Part shown: piece after piece, positions 1 to 6,998 of the stretch
Layout: each line of letters opens with the position of its first letter
How positions within the stretch are numbered: position 1 is the first letter of the stretch
DNA from: Hallerella sp964501065
Lineage (GTDB): Bacteria > Fibrobacterota > Fibrobacteria > Fibrobacterales > Fibrobacteraceae
Direction of reading: 5' to 3'
DNA: 21,006 nucleotides
NCBI GenBank assembly: GCA_964501065.1
Contig: CAZCRF010000046.1
Coordinates: 1-21,006 of the forward strand
Program-made: the position numbers and the translations under genes
The notes under the pieces: model-generated
Database searches by the model: none
What the model saw: the letters and a program-made list of their open reading frames with translations, nothing else
Told to the model about the DNA's origin: nothing

Positions 1-76
1 GTCGCTTGGCGACCAAACAGTCCGTTTGACGGACACAAGCAGCCCGTGCCAACGAAAAACAGTTCTAGTCAAACCT
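1..76 (+). repeat. Left part of 42-bp hairpin repeat array
   Basis: A 13-nt hairpin GTCGCTTGGCGAC (1-13) and a CAAACA linker precede a 15-nt hairpin GTCCGTTTGACGGAC (20-34) with a 6-bp stem and TTG loop. A spacer containing CCCGTGCCAACGA follows. A decayed third hairpin would fall at 62-76, exactly 42 nt after the second. The first 34 nt repeat almost exactly at 173-206, so this is a second, shorter copy of the array at 173-359. The array may continue left of the window. Function is unknown. Confidence 0.85.
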
Positions 77-98
77 AAACGTGGCCACGGGGGTGGTT

Positions 99-149
99 GA
101 AAGGAAGGGGGCTGCGGCCTTCGTAACTCTGAGCAGCCCCCTACCTTTC
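99..149. other. Large stem-loop interrupting the repeat array
   Basis: The arms at 99-115 and 133-149 pair over 17 positions with one A/A mismatch (GAAAGG, mismatch, AGGGGGCTGC). The loop is 17 nt. No T tract follows on either strand, so it does not look like an intrinsic terminator. It sits between two blocks of the 42-bp repeat family and may be an inserted element or part of a structured transcript. Confidence 0.7.
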
Positions 150-172
150 CGCCCGCTGCGTAAGCGAAACAG

Positions 173-359
173 GTCGCTTGGCGACCAAACAGTCCGTTTG
201 ACGGACGCAAGCCTCCGTGCCAACGACAGAACCGTCCGTTCGACGGACAAGAGTCTCCGTGTCAACGAAAAAGCAGTCCGTTCTACGGATAACAAGCCTC
301 CGTGTCAACGGAAAATAGTTCACTTGGTGAACATAAGTCGCCTGTGCCACGGGAAGGAA
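173..359 (+). repeat. Tandem 42-bp hairpin repeat array, four units
   Basis: A 13-nt hairpin at 173-185 is followed by 15-nt hairpins at 192-206, 234-248, 276-290 and 318-332, so the period is exactly 42 nt. Each hairpin has a 6-bp stem and 3-nt loop: GTCCGT/ACGGAC twice, GTCCGT/ACGGAT and GTTCAC/GTGAAC. The last stem differs at several positions on both arms yet still pairs fully. The 27-nt spacers share a core close to CCTCCGTGTCAACGA. Because 42 is divisible by 3, the array gives 14-residue repeats in open frames on both strands, but no ribosome-binding site or recognisable protein supports coding. Confidence 0.9.
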
Positions 360-432
360 TTCGCCAAAGGCAAAAACAAAGGAAATTTTCATCAAGAGTT
401 AGACTAAATAAAAGCGAAACCTTTCTTTTTGG

Positions 433-461
433 TTGACATTTCTGTATAAACAGATTATTTT
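433..461 (+). promoter_or_regulatory. Candidate promoter of the lipoprotein operon
   Basis: A perfect TTGACA (433-438) is followed by a 17-nt spacer and TATTTT (456-461). This is a sigma-70-like arrangement 55 nt upstream of the first lipoprotein start. The surroundings are AT-rich compared with the coding DNA. Promoter consensus in Fibrobacterota is not something I can verify, so this is a motif match only. Confidence 0.45.
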
Positions 462-515
462 TTTTCTGATATATGAGTCGAGGTGTTCTCGCTCTCTGTC
501 AAGAATGAGGTTCAT

Positions 516-3500
516 ATGGCGCAGAGAAAGAGCTGTTTCTGCTTGAAAAAAGTGGCTGTGGCATTCGTGCTCTCCACCAGTTTGACGGCTTTTGTCGCCT
601 GCGGCGGCGATTCTGGCTCCTCCGACAAGGATGCGGATGTTTACGGGACGACGGAAGACCTTCCCCATTGCGGCAAGTCTCGCGAGGGGGAGAAGGCGTT
701 TGTGGAAAGCGACAGCGCTTATTATGAATGCCAATCCGGGGAATGGGTCAAGGTCGATGAAGAGGATTCTACGGGGAGCAAGTCGGAAAACGACACGGCT
801 GTTGTGGAACGGGTCAAAATCGATTCTGCAACGGTTCAGGGATTTGCGCAGAAGGGACCCTTTGCGTCGGGCGCATCTGTCACCCTCTATGGGTTGGACA
901 GCTCGCTTGCAGAGACGAAAACGAAATTCACGGGAAAAGTCTCCGGGGATAGCGGCTTTTATTCGGTGGCGGCGGTTGCCCTTGACAACCAATATGCGCT
1001 GGTGACGGCGAACGGCTACTTCAAAAATGCCGTTACGGGGAAGACGACTTCCGGTACGAAAATCAAATTGTCCGCGTTGGTGGATCTTACGGATACATCG
1101 GATGGGAACGCTTGGGGGAACGTGAACGTATTCTCGGAGTGGGAACTTTCCCGCGTTCGGCATTTGGTCTCGGAAGAAAAGTTCAACGTGCCGTCGGCAA
1201 AGCGTCGCGCGATGCAGGAACTGCTCTCGGCGTTCGGGATGGGATATTCGGGCGAATCGAAGGTGGACAGCCTCCTCGTTTCGACGCACCTCTCCCTTGC
1301 GGATACGGGGTTTGCAGGGGCAGCCCTCCTGGCCGCCGGCGTGATGGTGACGGCTGATTTGAATCCGGCGAAGGTGTCGTCCCGAATTTCGGGCATTTCT
1401 TCGGATTTCGCGGAGGACGGCAAGTGGGATGATGCCAAGACACGTGCCGCCGTGGCGGATTTTCTCGCGTCCGAGGATTCTGCGGACGGCTACGCGGGCA
1501 TCCGGGCGAATGTGAAGGCGTTCAAACTTTCGGAGCAAGTCCCGGATTTCGAAAGCATCTTGCGGGCGTTCTGGACGGCCGAATTCGGGCTCCCGGAATG
1601 TACGGACGATTTGGAAGAACAGGTGGAAAAGAATGCCGCGGAAGAGAGCGGAAGTTACGGTTCGGGTTACGTCTGCACGAGCGGACGTTGGCATCGCGTG
1701 TCCGCCCTCGATGCGCTCCTCGGCCTTTGCACGGCATCGAAGGAGGGCGCGTTCGAATCCGTGGATTCCGCAGGGGAATACTACAAGTGCGAATCCGGCG
1801 TGTGGCGCAAAATCTCCGAAACGGAATACAATTTGAAGGAGTGCACGGAGAAGCGGGAGGGGGAATACGCAAACCCGTCGGACGGCGAATACTTTGTCTG
1901 CTCGGAAAAGCAGTGGCGGAAAATCGATGTGGTGACATATGAACTCAAGCTTTGCACGGAGAAGCGGAGCGGGGAATATGCGGAGACGAAAGCCGGAGGA
2001 TATTACAAATGCGCGGGCGAAGAGTGGACGGAGGTCTCGGAACTGGATTATGCGCTGAAGAACTGTACGGAGGCTCGCGAAGGCGAAGCCTTGGCTGTCG
2101 GCGGGGAATATTATCTGTGCAAGGACGGTTCTTGGATGACCATCGATTCGCTTTCTTACCAGTTCGGAATTTGCGATTCGGCGAAGACCGGGACTCTCGA
2201 AGAAGACGAGAAGGACAATACGAAACGCTACGTTTGCGAAAATGATGCTTGGCGTTTACTCTCGGAGACGGAATCGGAACTGGGCTTGTGCACGGAATCC
2301 TTGGAGGGCGCGGTGAAGGAGTCCATGACCGGGGAGTATTTCGGCTGCACCGGCGGAAAGTGGACCCTGTCCGATGAAGTCGCCTTCAATTTGGGGGTGC
2401 TTTGCTCGGCGGCCCTTGAAGATTCCGTGAAGTGGTTCGGAAATTCCTTTGTGGACTCGACGGGAAAATTCGCGGAAAACATCCCCGACACGGTCGGCGT
2501 GAGCTTTTACGAATGCCACGACGGCGCGTGGGAAGCCTCCACGGGAATCCGCTGGCTTTACGGGGCGAATTGTTCGGACGGTGCGATGAACAGCATCTAT
2601 AGCCAAGCTGTTTTGGAAAAGGAGGGTTACACTCTCGACTCGTCTTCTGTACTCACGGCAATTTTTACGATTCTCTATTACGTCGGCTACAATTCTTATT
2701 TCATCGTGGACGGCGGCGATACTTTGGCTTATGCCGTTTGCAAAAACGACAAATGGGAGGAGATTTCGGATGCAGATTACAACTTGGGGAAGATTTGCCC
2801 GGATGACGTCGCCGTGGGGACGCAAAATGACGGATACCAATGCGAATCGGACGGCTGGCGCAAGATGTCTTCGGCGGAGTTGAACCTGGGGGCTTGTTCC
2901 GCGTCCCTTTGGGGAACCATTTCGGACGGCTACGTCTGCGATTCTTCCGGGGGAAGCTACGCTTGGAGATCCGCAACGTGGGCGGAAAAGAAAACGGGCG
3001 CGCTTTGCTCCGATTTGAATCGGCAGACGCTGAAGAACGGCTATGTGTGCGACACGTCCGGCTATCGCGCTGCGACGACGGCGGAGGCTGCGGCCGGCGC
3101 AGTCTGTACAAAGTCGATATACTCGACGCTGTCGGGCGGTTACGTTTGCGACTCCGCTAGTAGATATGATGGTTACCGTATTTACTATTTCGCTTGGCGT
3201 GAGGCGACGGACAATGAAAAGCGGTTGAATGCTGCCTGTGCAGATTCCGGCAATGCGATTCTTTTAAACGACTCCTTGTTCGTTTGTTTCAGGTTGAGCT
3301 TTTCAACGGGCAACCGGGATTGGAGGCCTTTTGGCGTGACCACAATCGGTTCGCAGACATGGATGGCGGAAGATTACAGGGAATATCGTTGCGGCTTGGA
3401 TTCCTGTTGGCAATATTATGACGAATGGAAGCATTACGATGCTACATCGGCGTGCCCGAACGGGTGGCATCTTCCGGATTTGACGGAATGGGAAACCTTG

Positions 3501-3776
3501 AAATCTTATGTGGAATCAAACAACGGGGGCGAAGGCGTGGGGACAAGCCTCAAATCGCCAGGCTGGACAGCTTATTCCGGTGTGGCGGACGGCACGGATA
3601 AATTCGGTTTTGCCGCCAAAGGACCGTATTCCGACAAATATTGGACGAAAACAATTGTTGAAGTTAAGTATGCAAACTCGGCATACCTTACTTACTCAAG
3701 CAATTCCCTTAGTCTTTTGTCGTCGACGCTTCGAACGGAGTCCCACCAAGTCCGCTGCGTCAAGGATTCGGATTAG
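516..3776 (+). CDS. Large FISUMP lipoprotein with about 15 cysteine-pair modules
   Basis: Predicted lipoprotein of 1086 residues. The ATG at 516 is preferred over an in-frame GTG at 483 because GAGG (507-510) lies 5 nt before it and the signal peptide then starts normally. The lipobox is FVAC with the lipid Cys at C29. After one Cys-pair module (HCGKSREGE...YYEC) comes a domain at about residues 110-350 starting near ATVQGFAQKGPFASG, also present in divergent form in the 6999-9146 protein. Residues about 360-930 hold a run of modules of about 33-75 residues: Cys, GEYY or GYV, Cys, then Trp-Arg. The C-terminus (about 939-1086) is a FISUMP domain with WMAED, CPNGWHLP and RCVKDSD. It probably sits on the outer membrane. 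Ligand and role are unknown. It is the first gene of a five-gene run; 42 nt separate it from the next. Confidence 0.9.
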   Translation: MAQRKSCFCLKKVAVAFVLSTSLTAFVACGGDSGSSDKDADVYGTTEDLPHCGKSREGEKAFVESDSAYYECQSGEWVKVDEEDSTGSKSENDTAVVERVKIDSATVQGFAQKGPFASGASVTLYGLDSSLAETKTKFTGKVSGDSGFYSVAAVALDNQYALVTANGYFKNAVTGKTTSGTKIKLSALVDLTDTSDGNAWGNVNVFSEWELSRVRHLVSEEKFNVPSAKRRAMQELLSAFGMGYSGESKVDSLLVSTHLSLADTGFAGAALLAAGVMVTADLNPAKVSSRISGISSDFAEDGKWDDAKTRAAVADFLASEDSADGYAGIRANVKAFKLSEQVPDFESILRAFWTAEFGLPECTDDLEEQVEKNAAEESGSYGSGYVCTSGRWHRVSALDALLGLCTASKEGAFESVDSAGEYYKCESGVWRKISETEYNLKECTEKREGEYANPSDGEYFVCSEKQWRKIDVVTYELKLCTEKRSGEYAETKAGGYYKCAGEEWTEVSELDYALKNCTEAREGEALAVGGEYYLCKDGSWMTIDSLSYQFGICDSAKTGTLEEDEKDNTKRYVCENDAWRLLSETESELGLCTESLEGAVKESMTGEYFGCTGGKWTLSDEVAFNLGVLCSAALEDSVKWFGNSFVDSTGKFAENIPDTVGVSFYECHDGAWEASTGIRWLYGANCSDGAMNSIYSQAVLEKEGYTLDSSSVLTAIFTILYYVGYNSYFIVDGGDTLAYAVCKNDKWEEISDADYNLGKICPDDVAVGTQNDGYQCESDGWRKMSSAELNLGACSASLWGTISDGYVCDSSGGSYAWRSATWAEKKTGALCSDLNRQTLKNGYVCDTSGYRAATTAEAAAGAVCTKSIYSTLSGGYVCDSASRYDGYRIYYFAWREATDNEKRLNAACADSGNAILLNDSLFVCFRLSFSTGNRDWRPFGVTTIGSQTWMAEDYREYRCGLDSCWQYYDEWKHYDATSACPNGWHLPDLTEWETLKSYVESNNGGEGVGTSLKSPGWTAYSGVADGTDKFGFAAKGPYSDKYWTKTIVEVKYANSAYLTYSSNSLSLLSSTLRTESHQVRCVKDSD

Positions 3777-3821
3777 TTCTCGGAAGACATTTTTCACTCA
3801 AGCCAAAAGGATAAATTCATG
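3753..3821 (+). repeat. Duplicated gene-junction segment, copy 1
   Basis: This segment covers the last codons of the first FISUMP gene, the 42-nt intergenic space and the start codon of the next gene. It aligns without gaps to 5628-5696, matching at 62 of 69 positions by my count. The non-coding core ACATTTTTCACTCAAG is identical in both, followed by the ribosome-binding site AAAAGGATAAA. Confidence 0.85.
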
Positions 3822-5651
3822 ATGGAAAAGAAATCCATTTTAAGCTCTTTTCTCCTGCTGTCTATGGCGGGAACCTTTGCCGCTTTTGCCGTGGGTTGCG
3901 GGGATTCCTCTTCATCGGCGGATCCGGAGATTTCTTCTTCGGATTCGGCGGACTCTCTCGTCGTCGATACGGTCAAGACGGTGAAACGCCTCGGCGACTG
4001 CACGGAAGACAATGCGGGCGCAGTTGCGTTCGTCCTCAAGGATTCTACGGAATACACGTGCAGCGATTCCGTATGGGTCAAAGTCGAAAGTTCCTCTTCG
4101 GAATCTTCGAGTTCCGCCAAGTCGTCCGCATCCGGGGAGTCGAGCAGCGACTCAAAGGCTTCGAGTTCATCGGCAAAGGGTTCGTCGAGCAGCAGCGAAA
4201 AATCCTCTTCTAGCGCGGTGAAGGAAAAAAGCTCCTCGTCGGCAGTCCTGGATGAGGTTTATCTGGAATGCGCCACTCGGGTGGATTCCGTTCTTTTCCG
4301 AGTGGAAAACGGCATCTTGTCTTACGAAGCCTTTTACGATCCGGAAGAATTCCGCTTTTTTGACGAAACGGAATCGGCTAAAAAATCGAGTTACGAGCAA
4401 GATTTTGAAGAGGCCTCAAAAGAAGCCGCCATGGTGGCCGCTCTAGTCAAGGATTCGTCTTATGCGTGCGCAGACACGACGGAAGCCTCTGTAAAAGCTT
4501 TATGCCGTTTGGACAAGCGCAATCCGGGAGAGGTTGACGTTTCCGCCGAACTCGACACGGCAATCGATTACGCCCGTTACCGCCTTTATTTGAAAATAGC
4601 CGTCCCCTATTCGGAAGAGAATTTGGCTGACATGCAGTTCTTGGAGGAAAATGCGGAAACCGGATGCGGCGAGGATGGCAAATTCGTTTTGGCGCAAAGC
4701 TCCAAGGGACGAGTGGTTTACAGTTATGGCAAAGGCTCGGACTCCCTTCTCTTTGCGGCGTCCTTGAAAATTTCCAAGAACGCTTCGGAGGATACCCTGA
4801 AGAATTTCAACGTCTTTTACCAAGAACTCGTGGACGCATCCCAAAACGGCGACTACTCGCAATTTGCGGAATTGCTCGGCATCGATGCATCCCATCCGGT
4901 GGTGCAGATGGCGAAAATAAGCGGTATCGGTTTGGACAGCGGCAAGGCATCCACTTCGATGAGCATCACATTCCTTTCGAATTCCTTTGACGACTATGCG
5001 ACCTTCATCGCCGCGCTCCAGGAAATTTCCGAAGACTCTGTAAATAATCCGTTCCAAAATCTTTCCCTCCCGACTATTTTCGGGACTTTCAGCGATGCCC
5101 GCGACGGGAAGGCTTACCGGACGGTGAAAATCGGTGAACAGACTTGGATGTCGGAAAACTTGACGTACTCTTCCGACGAATTTTCGAGCTATTGCTATGA
5201 AGACAATGCGGACAGCTGCGCAAAGTATGGCCGCTATTATGCTTGGAGTGCAGCCATGGATAGCGCCGGGATTTTCAGCGAAGGCGGAATGGGCTGCGGC
5301 TTCACGTCGTCTTGTTCCCCGGTGACTCCCGTTCGGGGCGTGTGCCCATCGGGTTGGCATTTGCCGGATACGACGGAATGGAATGCGCTGGTCGCTTCGC
5401 TCGCGGAATCTTTCGGGGATGATTTCGAGGCCTTCCGGGACGGATTGGGATTTTCCGAGTTGCCGGGTGTCCGCTACAGCGACGGGTCTTTCTCTTCGGC
5501 CGGCCAAAAGGGAATTTTTTGGAGTTCCACTCAAAAAAACAACAATTTGGCGTATCAGCTCGTCTTGTATGGGAATAATGGGACGGTTGGATTGTCCGAA
5601 ATGGCCAAGGCGAACGCCGTTTCCGTACGCTGCGTCAAGGACTCGGATTGA
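3819..5651 (+). CDS. FISUMP lipoprotein with Ser-rich linker
   Basis: Predicted lipoprotein of 610 residues. The start at 3819 has AAAAGGA 7 nt upstream; a second ATG follows directly at 3822. The lipobox is AVGC with the lipid Cys at C27. One cysteine-pair module (GDCTEDNAG...EYTC...VWVKVE) comes next. A Ser-rich low-complexity linker spans about residues 91-144, as is common in Fibrobacter surface proteins. A middle region of about 145-420 matches no family I recognise. The C-terminal FISUMP domain (about 423-610) shows TVKIGEQTWMSENL, YGRYYAW, CPSGWHLPDTTEWNAL, IFWSSTQ and VRCVKDSD. It is a typical full-length FISUMP, longer and closer to consensus than that of the upstream gene. A surface role alongside its operon partners is likely; the biochemical function is not known. 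Confidence 0.92.
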   Translation: MMEKKSILSSFLLLSMAGTFAAFAVGCGDSSSSADPEISSSDSADSLVVDTVKTVKRLGDCTEDNAGAVAFVLKDSTEYTCSDSVWVKVESSSSESSSSAKSSASGESSSDSKASSSSAKGSSSSSEKSSSSAVKEKSSSSAVLDEVYLECATRVDSVLFRVENGILSYEAFYDPEEFRFFDETESAKKSSYEQDFEEASKEAAMVAALVKDSSYACADTTEASVKALCRLDKRNPGEVDVSAELDTAIDYARYRLYLKIAVPYSEENLADMQFLEENAETGCGEDGKFVLAQSSKGRVVYSYGKGSDSLLFAASLKISKNASEDTLKNFNVFYQELVDASQNGDYSQFAELLGIDASHPVVQMAKISGIGLDSGKASTSMSITFLSNSFDDYATFIAALQEISEDSVNNPFQNLSLPTIFGTFSDARDGKAYRTVKIGEQTWMSENLTYSSDEFSSYCYEDNADSCAKYGRYYAWSAAMDSAGIFSEGGMGCGFTSSCSPVTPVRGVCPSGWHLPDTTEWNALVASLAESFGDDFEAFRDGLGFSELPGVRYSDGSFSSAGQKGIFWSSTQKNNNLAYQLVLYGNNGTVGLSEMAKANAVSVRCVKDSD

Positions 5652-5696
5652 TTCACGGAACACATTTTTCACTCAAGACAAAAGGATAAACTCATG
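5628..5696 (+). repeat. Duplicated gene-junction segment, copy 2
   Basis: Second copy of the segment at 3753-3821, from the RCVKDSD codons of the second FISUMP gene to the start codon of the barrel gene. The intergenic length (42 nt) and the AAAAGGATAAA ribosome-binding site are the same, with 7 substitutions over 69 nt by my count. It suggests that a FISUMP gene with its 3' junction was duplicated in tandem, or that this leader is conserved for a reason. Confidence 0.85.
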
Positions 5697-6815
5697 AAGT
5701 TCAAAAACTTGCTGGGCTTTTGTGCCGTGGGGTTCGGGCTTGCGTTTTCGCAAGAAGCGGCTCCCGCGTCCGACGCCAAATTCGACGTACTTCACGGTTC
5801 CGCCTACAACACGGTCGGGAATGAAGCCGCCGCGTCGACTGTCGACGGGCTGCGCCCGGATGAATACTTTGGAAAAAAGTTCCTGTATATCGAACCTGCC
5901 GACGAGCGCGGTGTCGTTTCGCTGGGATGGCTTTTTGCCGCCCTGGATATTTCTGGAGATTTGGGACGCCTGACTTTGGGCTATGCGAGGGAAGGCTTCG
6001 GCGTCGCCCTGCATGCCGCCCTCGGACAATTCCACATTTCAAACGATGACGGTGAAAAGCACCAAACGGAAGCGGGAGACGACTTGGGGTTTGCCCTTTC
6101 CAAAGTGCTCGGCGGTTACGCTCTCACCTTGAATGTGGATTGGAACACCTACGCCGCAGAAACGGGAATCGACCCGGAATACGGAACGTCCTCCACGGAA
6201 AACTTCCGCGACCTGAGCGTTGACGTCGGGTTCACCAATTCTCCCGGTGCGGGAAAAATCACTTGGACGGCTTCTGTCGGGTTCTTGCGCCACGAGAACA
6301 ATGCGGAAACCGCCGGGACGTCCTATGACGAGGACGGGGATTCTTACATCCAAATCGCTCCAGCGTTCAACATCGGCGCGTTGGCCTTGGAGAATGCCCA
6401 CGCCCACGTTTTCGCGGGGTTGAACAGTTCCGTCCCCGTTTTGCTGTTCGATGAATACGCGGACAACGTGGACGGCGATGACGGCGTGAACTCTTCGCTG
6501 ATGGAAGTCGGGCTTGCGCTTTCCCCGAACATCCTGGGAGAGGTTTTCCTCCGCGACGACATTCTGATTTTCGGCGAAGCTTCTTATGATTGGCTGGCAT
6601 TCGGCTACGGGGGCGGCACGGATGAAAACGGCGAAGATTACAGCGTTCTCCAGAGCAAGATGAACAAGGTCAACGCGACTCTCGGATTCCGCTACCAGCT
6701 CAAGGATTTCTTCGCCGCAGAATTCGCGTTTGGAGATTCCTTCTTCACGGACACCAAATCCATCTTCAACGGCGAAGGGACTTTCATTTCCTTCGGCGCG
6801 TTCCTTTACTTTTAA
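5694..6815 (+). CDS. Outer-membrane beta-barrel protein
   Basis: Predicted protein of 373 residues. A Sec signal peptide (MKFKNLLGFCAVGFGLAFS) probably ends before QEAAPA. The mature part has alternating hydrophobic segments separated by acidic loops rich in Asp, Glu, Gly and Asn, such as HENNAETAG, YADNVDGDDG and GGTDENGEDY. It ends in FISFGAFLYF, matching the terminal aromatic of outer-membrane barrels recognised by the BAM machinery. No Pfam-level family is recognised. The start is supported by AAAAGGATAAA upstream. It lies 42 nt after the second FISUMP gene and 13 nt before the small lipoprotein gene, so co-expression is expected. It could be the membrane anchor or pore for the neighbouring lipoproteins; that is inference. 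Confidence 0.85.
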   Translation: MKFKNLLGFCAVGFGLAFSQEAAPASDAKFDVLHGSAYNTVGNEAAASTVDGLRPDEYFGKKFLYIEPADERGVVSLGWLFAALDISGDLGRLTLGYAREGFGVALHAALGQFHISNDDGEKHQTEAGDDLGFALSKVLGGYALTLNVDWNTYAAETGIDPEYGTSSTENFRDLSVDVGFTNSPGAGKITWTASVGFLRHENNAETAGTSYDEDGDSYIQIAPAFNIGALALENAHAHVFAGLNSSVPVLLFDEYADNVDGDDGVNSSLMEVGLALSPNILGEVFLRDDILIFGEASYDWLAFGYGGGTDENGEDYSVLQSKMNKVNATLGFRYQLKDFFAAEFAFGDSFFTDTKSIFNGEGTFISFGAFLYF

Positions 6816-6828
6816 CCGGGAGTGAATC

Positions 6829-6984
6829 ATGAAAAAGTTGACACTTGCCCTTTTGACTGCTTCTGTCGCCCTTCTTTCCGCCTGTTCAAGCGATAGCGGC
6901 TCCGGGAATCCGCTCAATTCCGGTACGGGAATCATCACGGTCCCGGACGACGGTTCCGAACTTTCCACCTCAACGGCAGAATAG
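6829..6984 (+). CDS. Small lipoprotein, 51 residues
   Basis: A short gene with GGGAG 8 nt before its ATG. It encodes a signal peptide (MKKLTLALLTASVALLSAC) with a classical lipobox LSAC, lipid Cys at C19, followed by only 32 residues rich in Ser, Gly, Asp and Thr. The stop codon is 14 nt before the next start. Position, ribosome-binding site and lipobox together make it a real gene despite its length. It resembles small lipoproteins of secretion or surface complexes in general design only; no family is recognised. It may be an accessory or linker lipoprotein for the barrel encoded just upstream. Confidence 0.85.
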   Translation: MKKLTLALLTASVALLSACSSDSGSGNPLNSGTGIITVPDDGSELSTSTAE

Positions 6985-6998
6985 AATCGGGAGGGTTT

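Noticed and set aside
173..359. Possible CRISPR array
   Set aside because: The period is regular, but the 27-nt spacers are near-copies of each other rather than unique, the repeats are 15-nt hairpins, and no cas gene is present.
81..407. Proteins with 14-residue repeats on both strands across the hairpin array
   Set aside because: They arise because the DNA repeat is 42 nt. No ribosome-binding site, signal peptide or known family supports them.
399..1694. Long antisense frame of 431 codons under the first lipoprotein gene
   Set aside because: It is Arg-rich, matches no family and mirrors the coding frame of a clear lipoprotein. Similar long antisense frames at 4500-5672 and 7836-9185 were rejected for the same reason.
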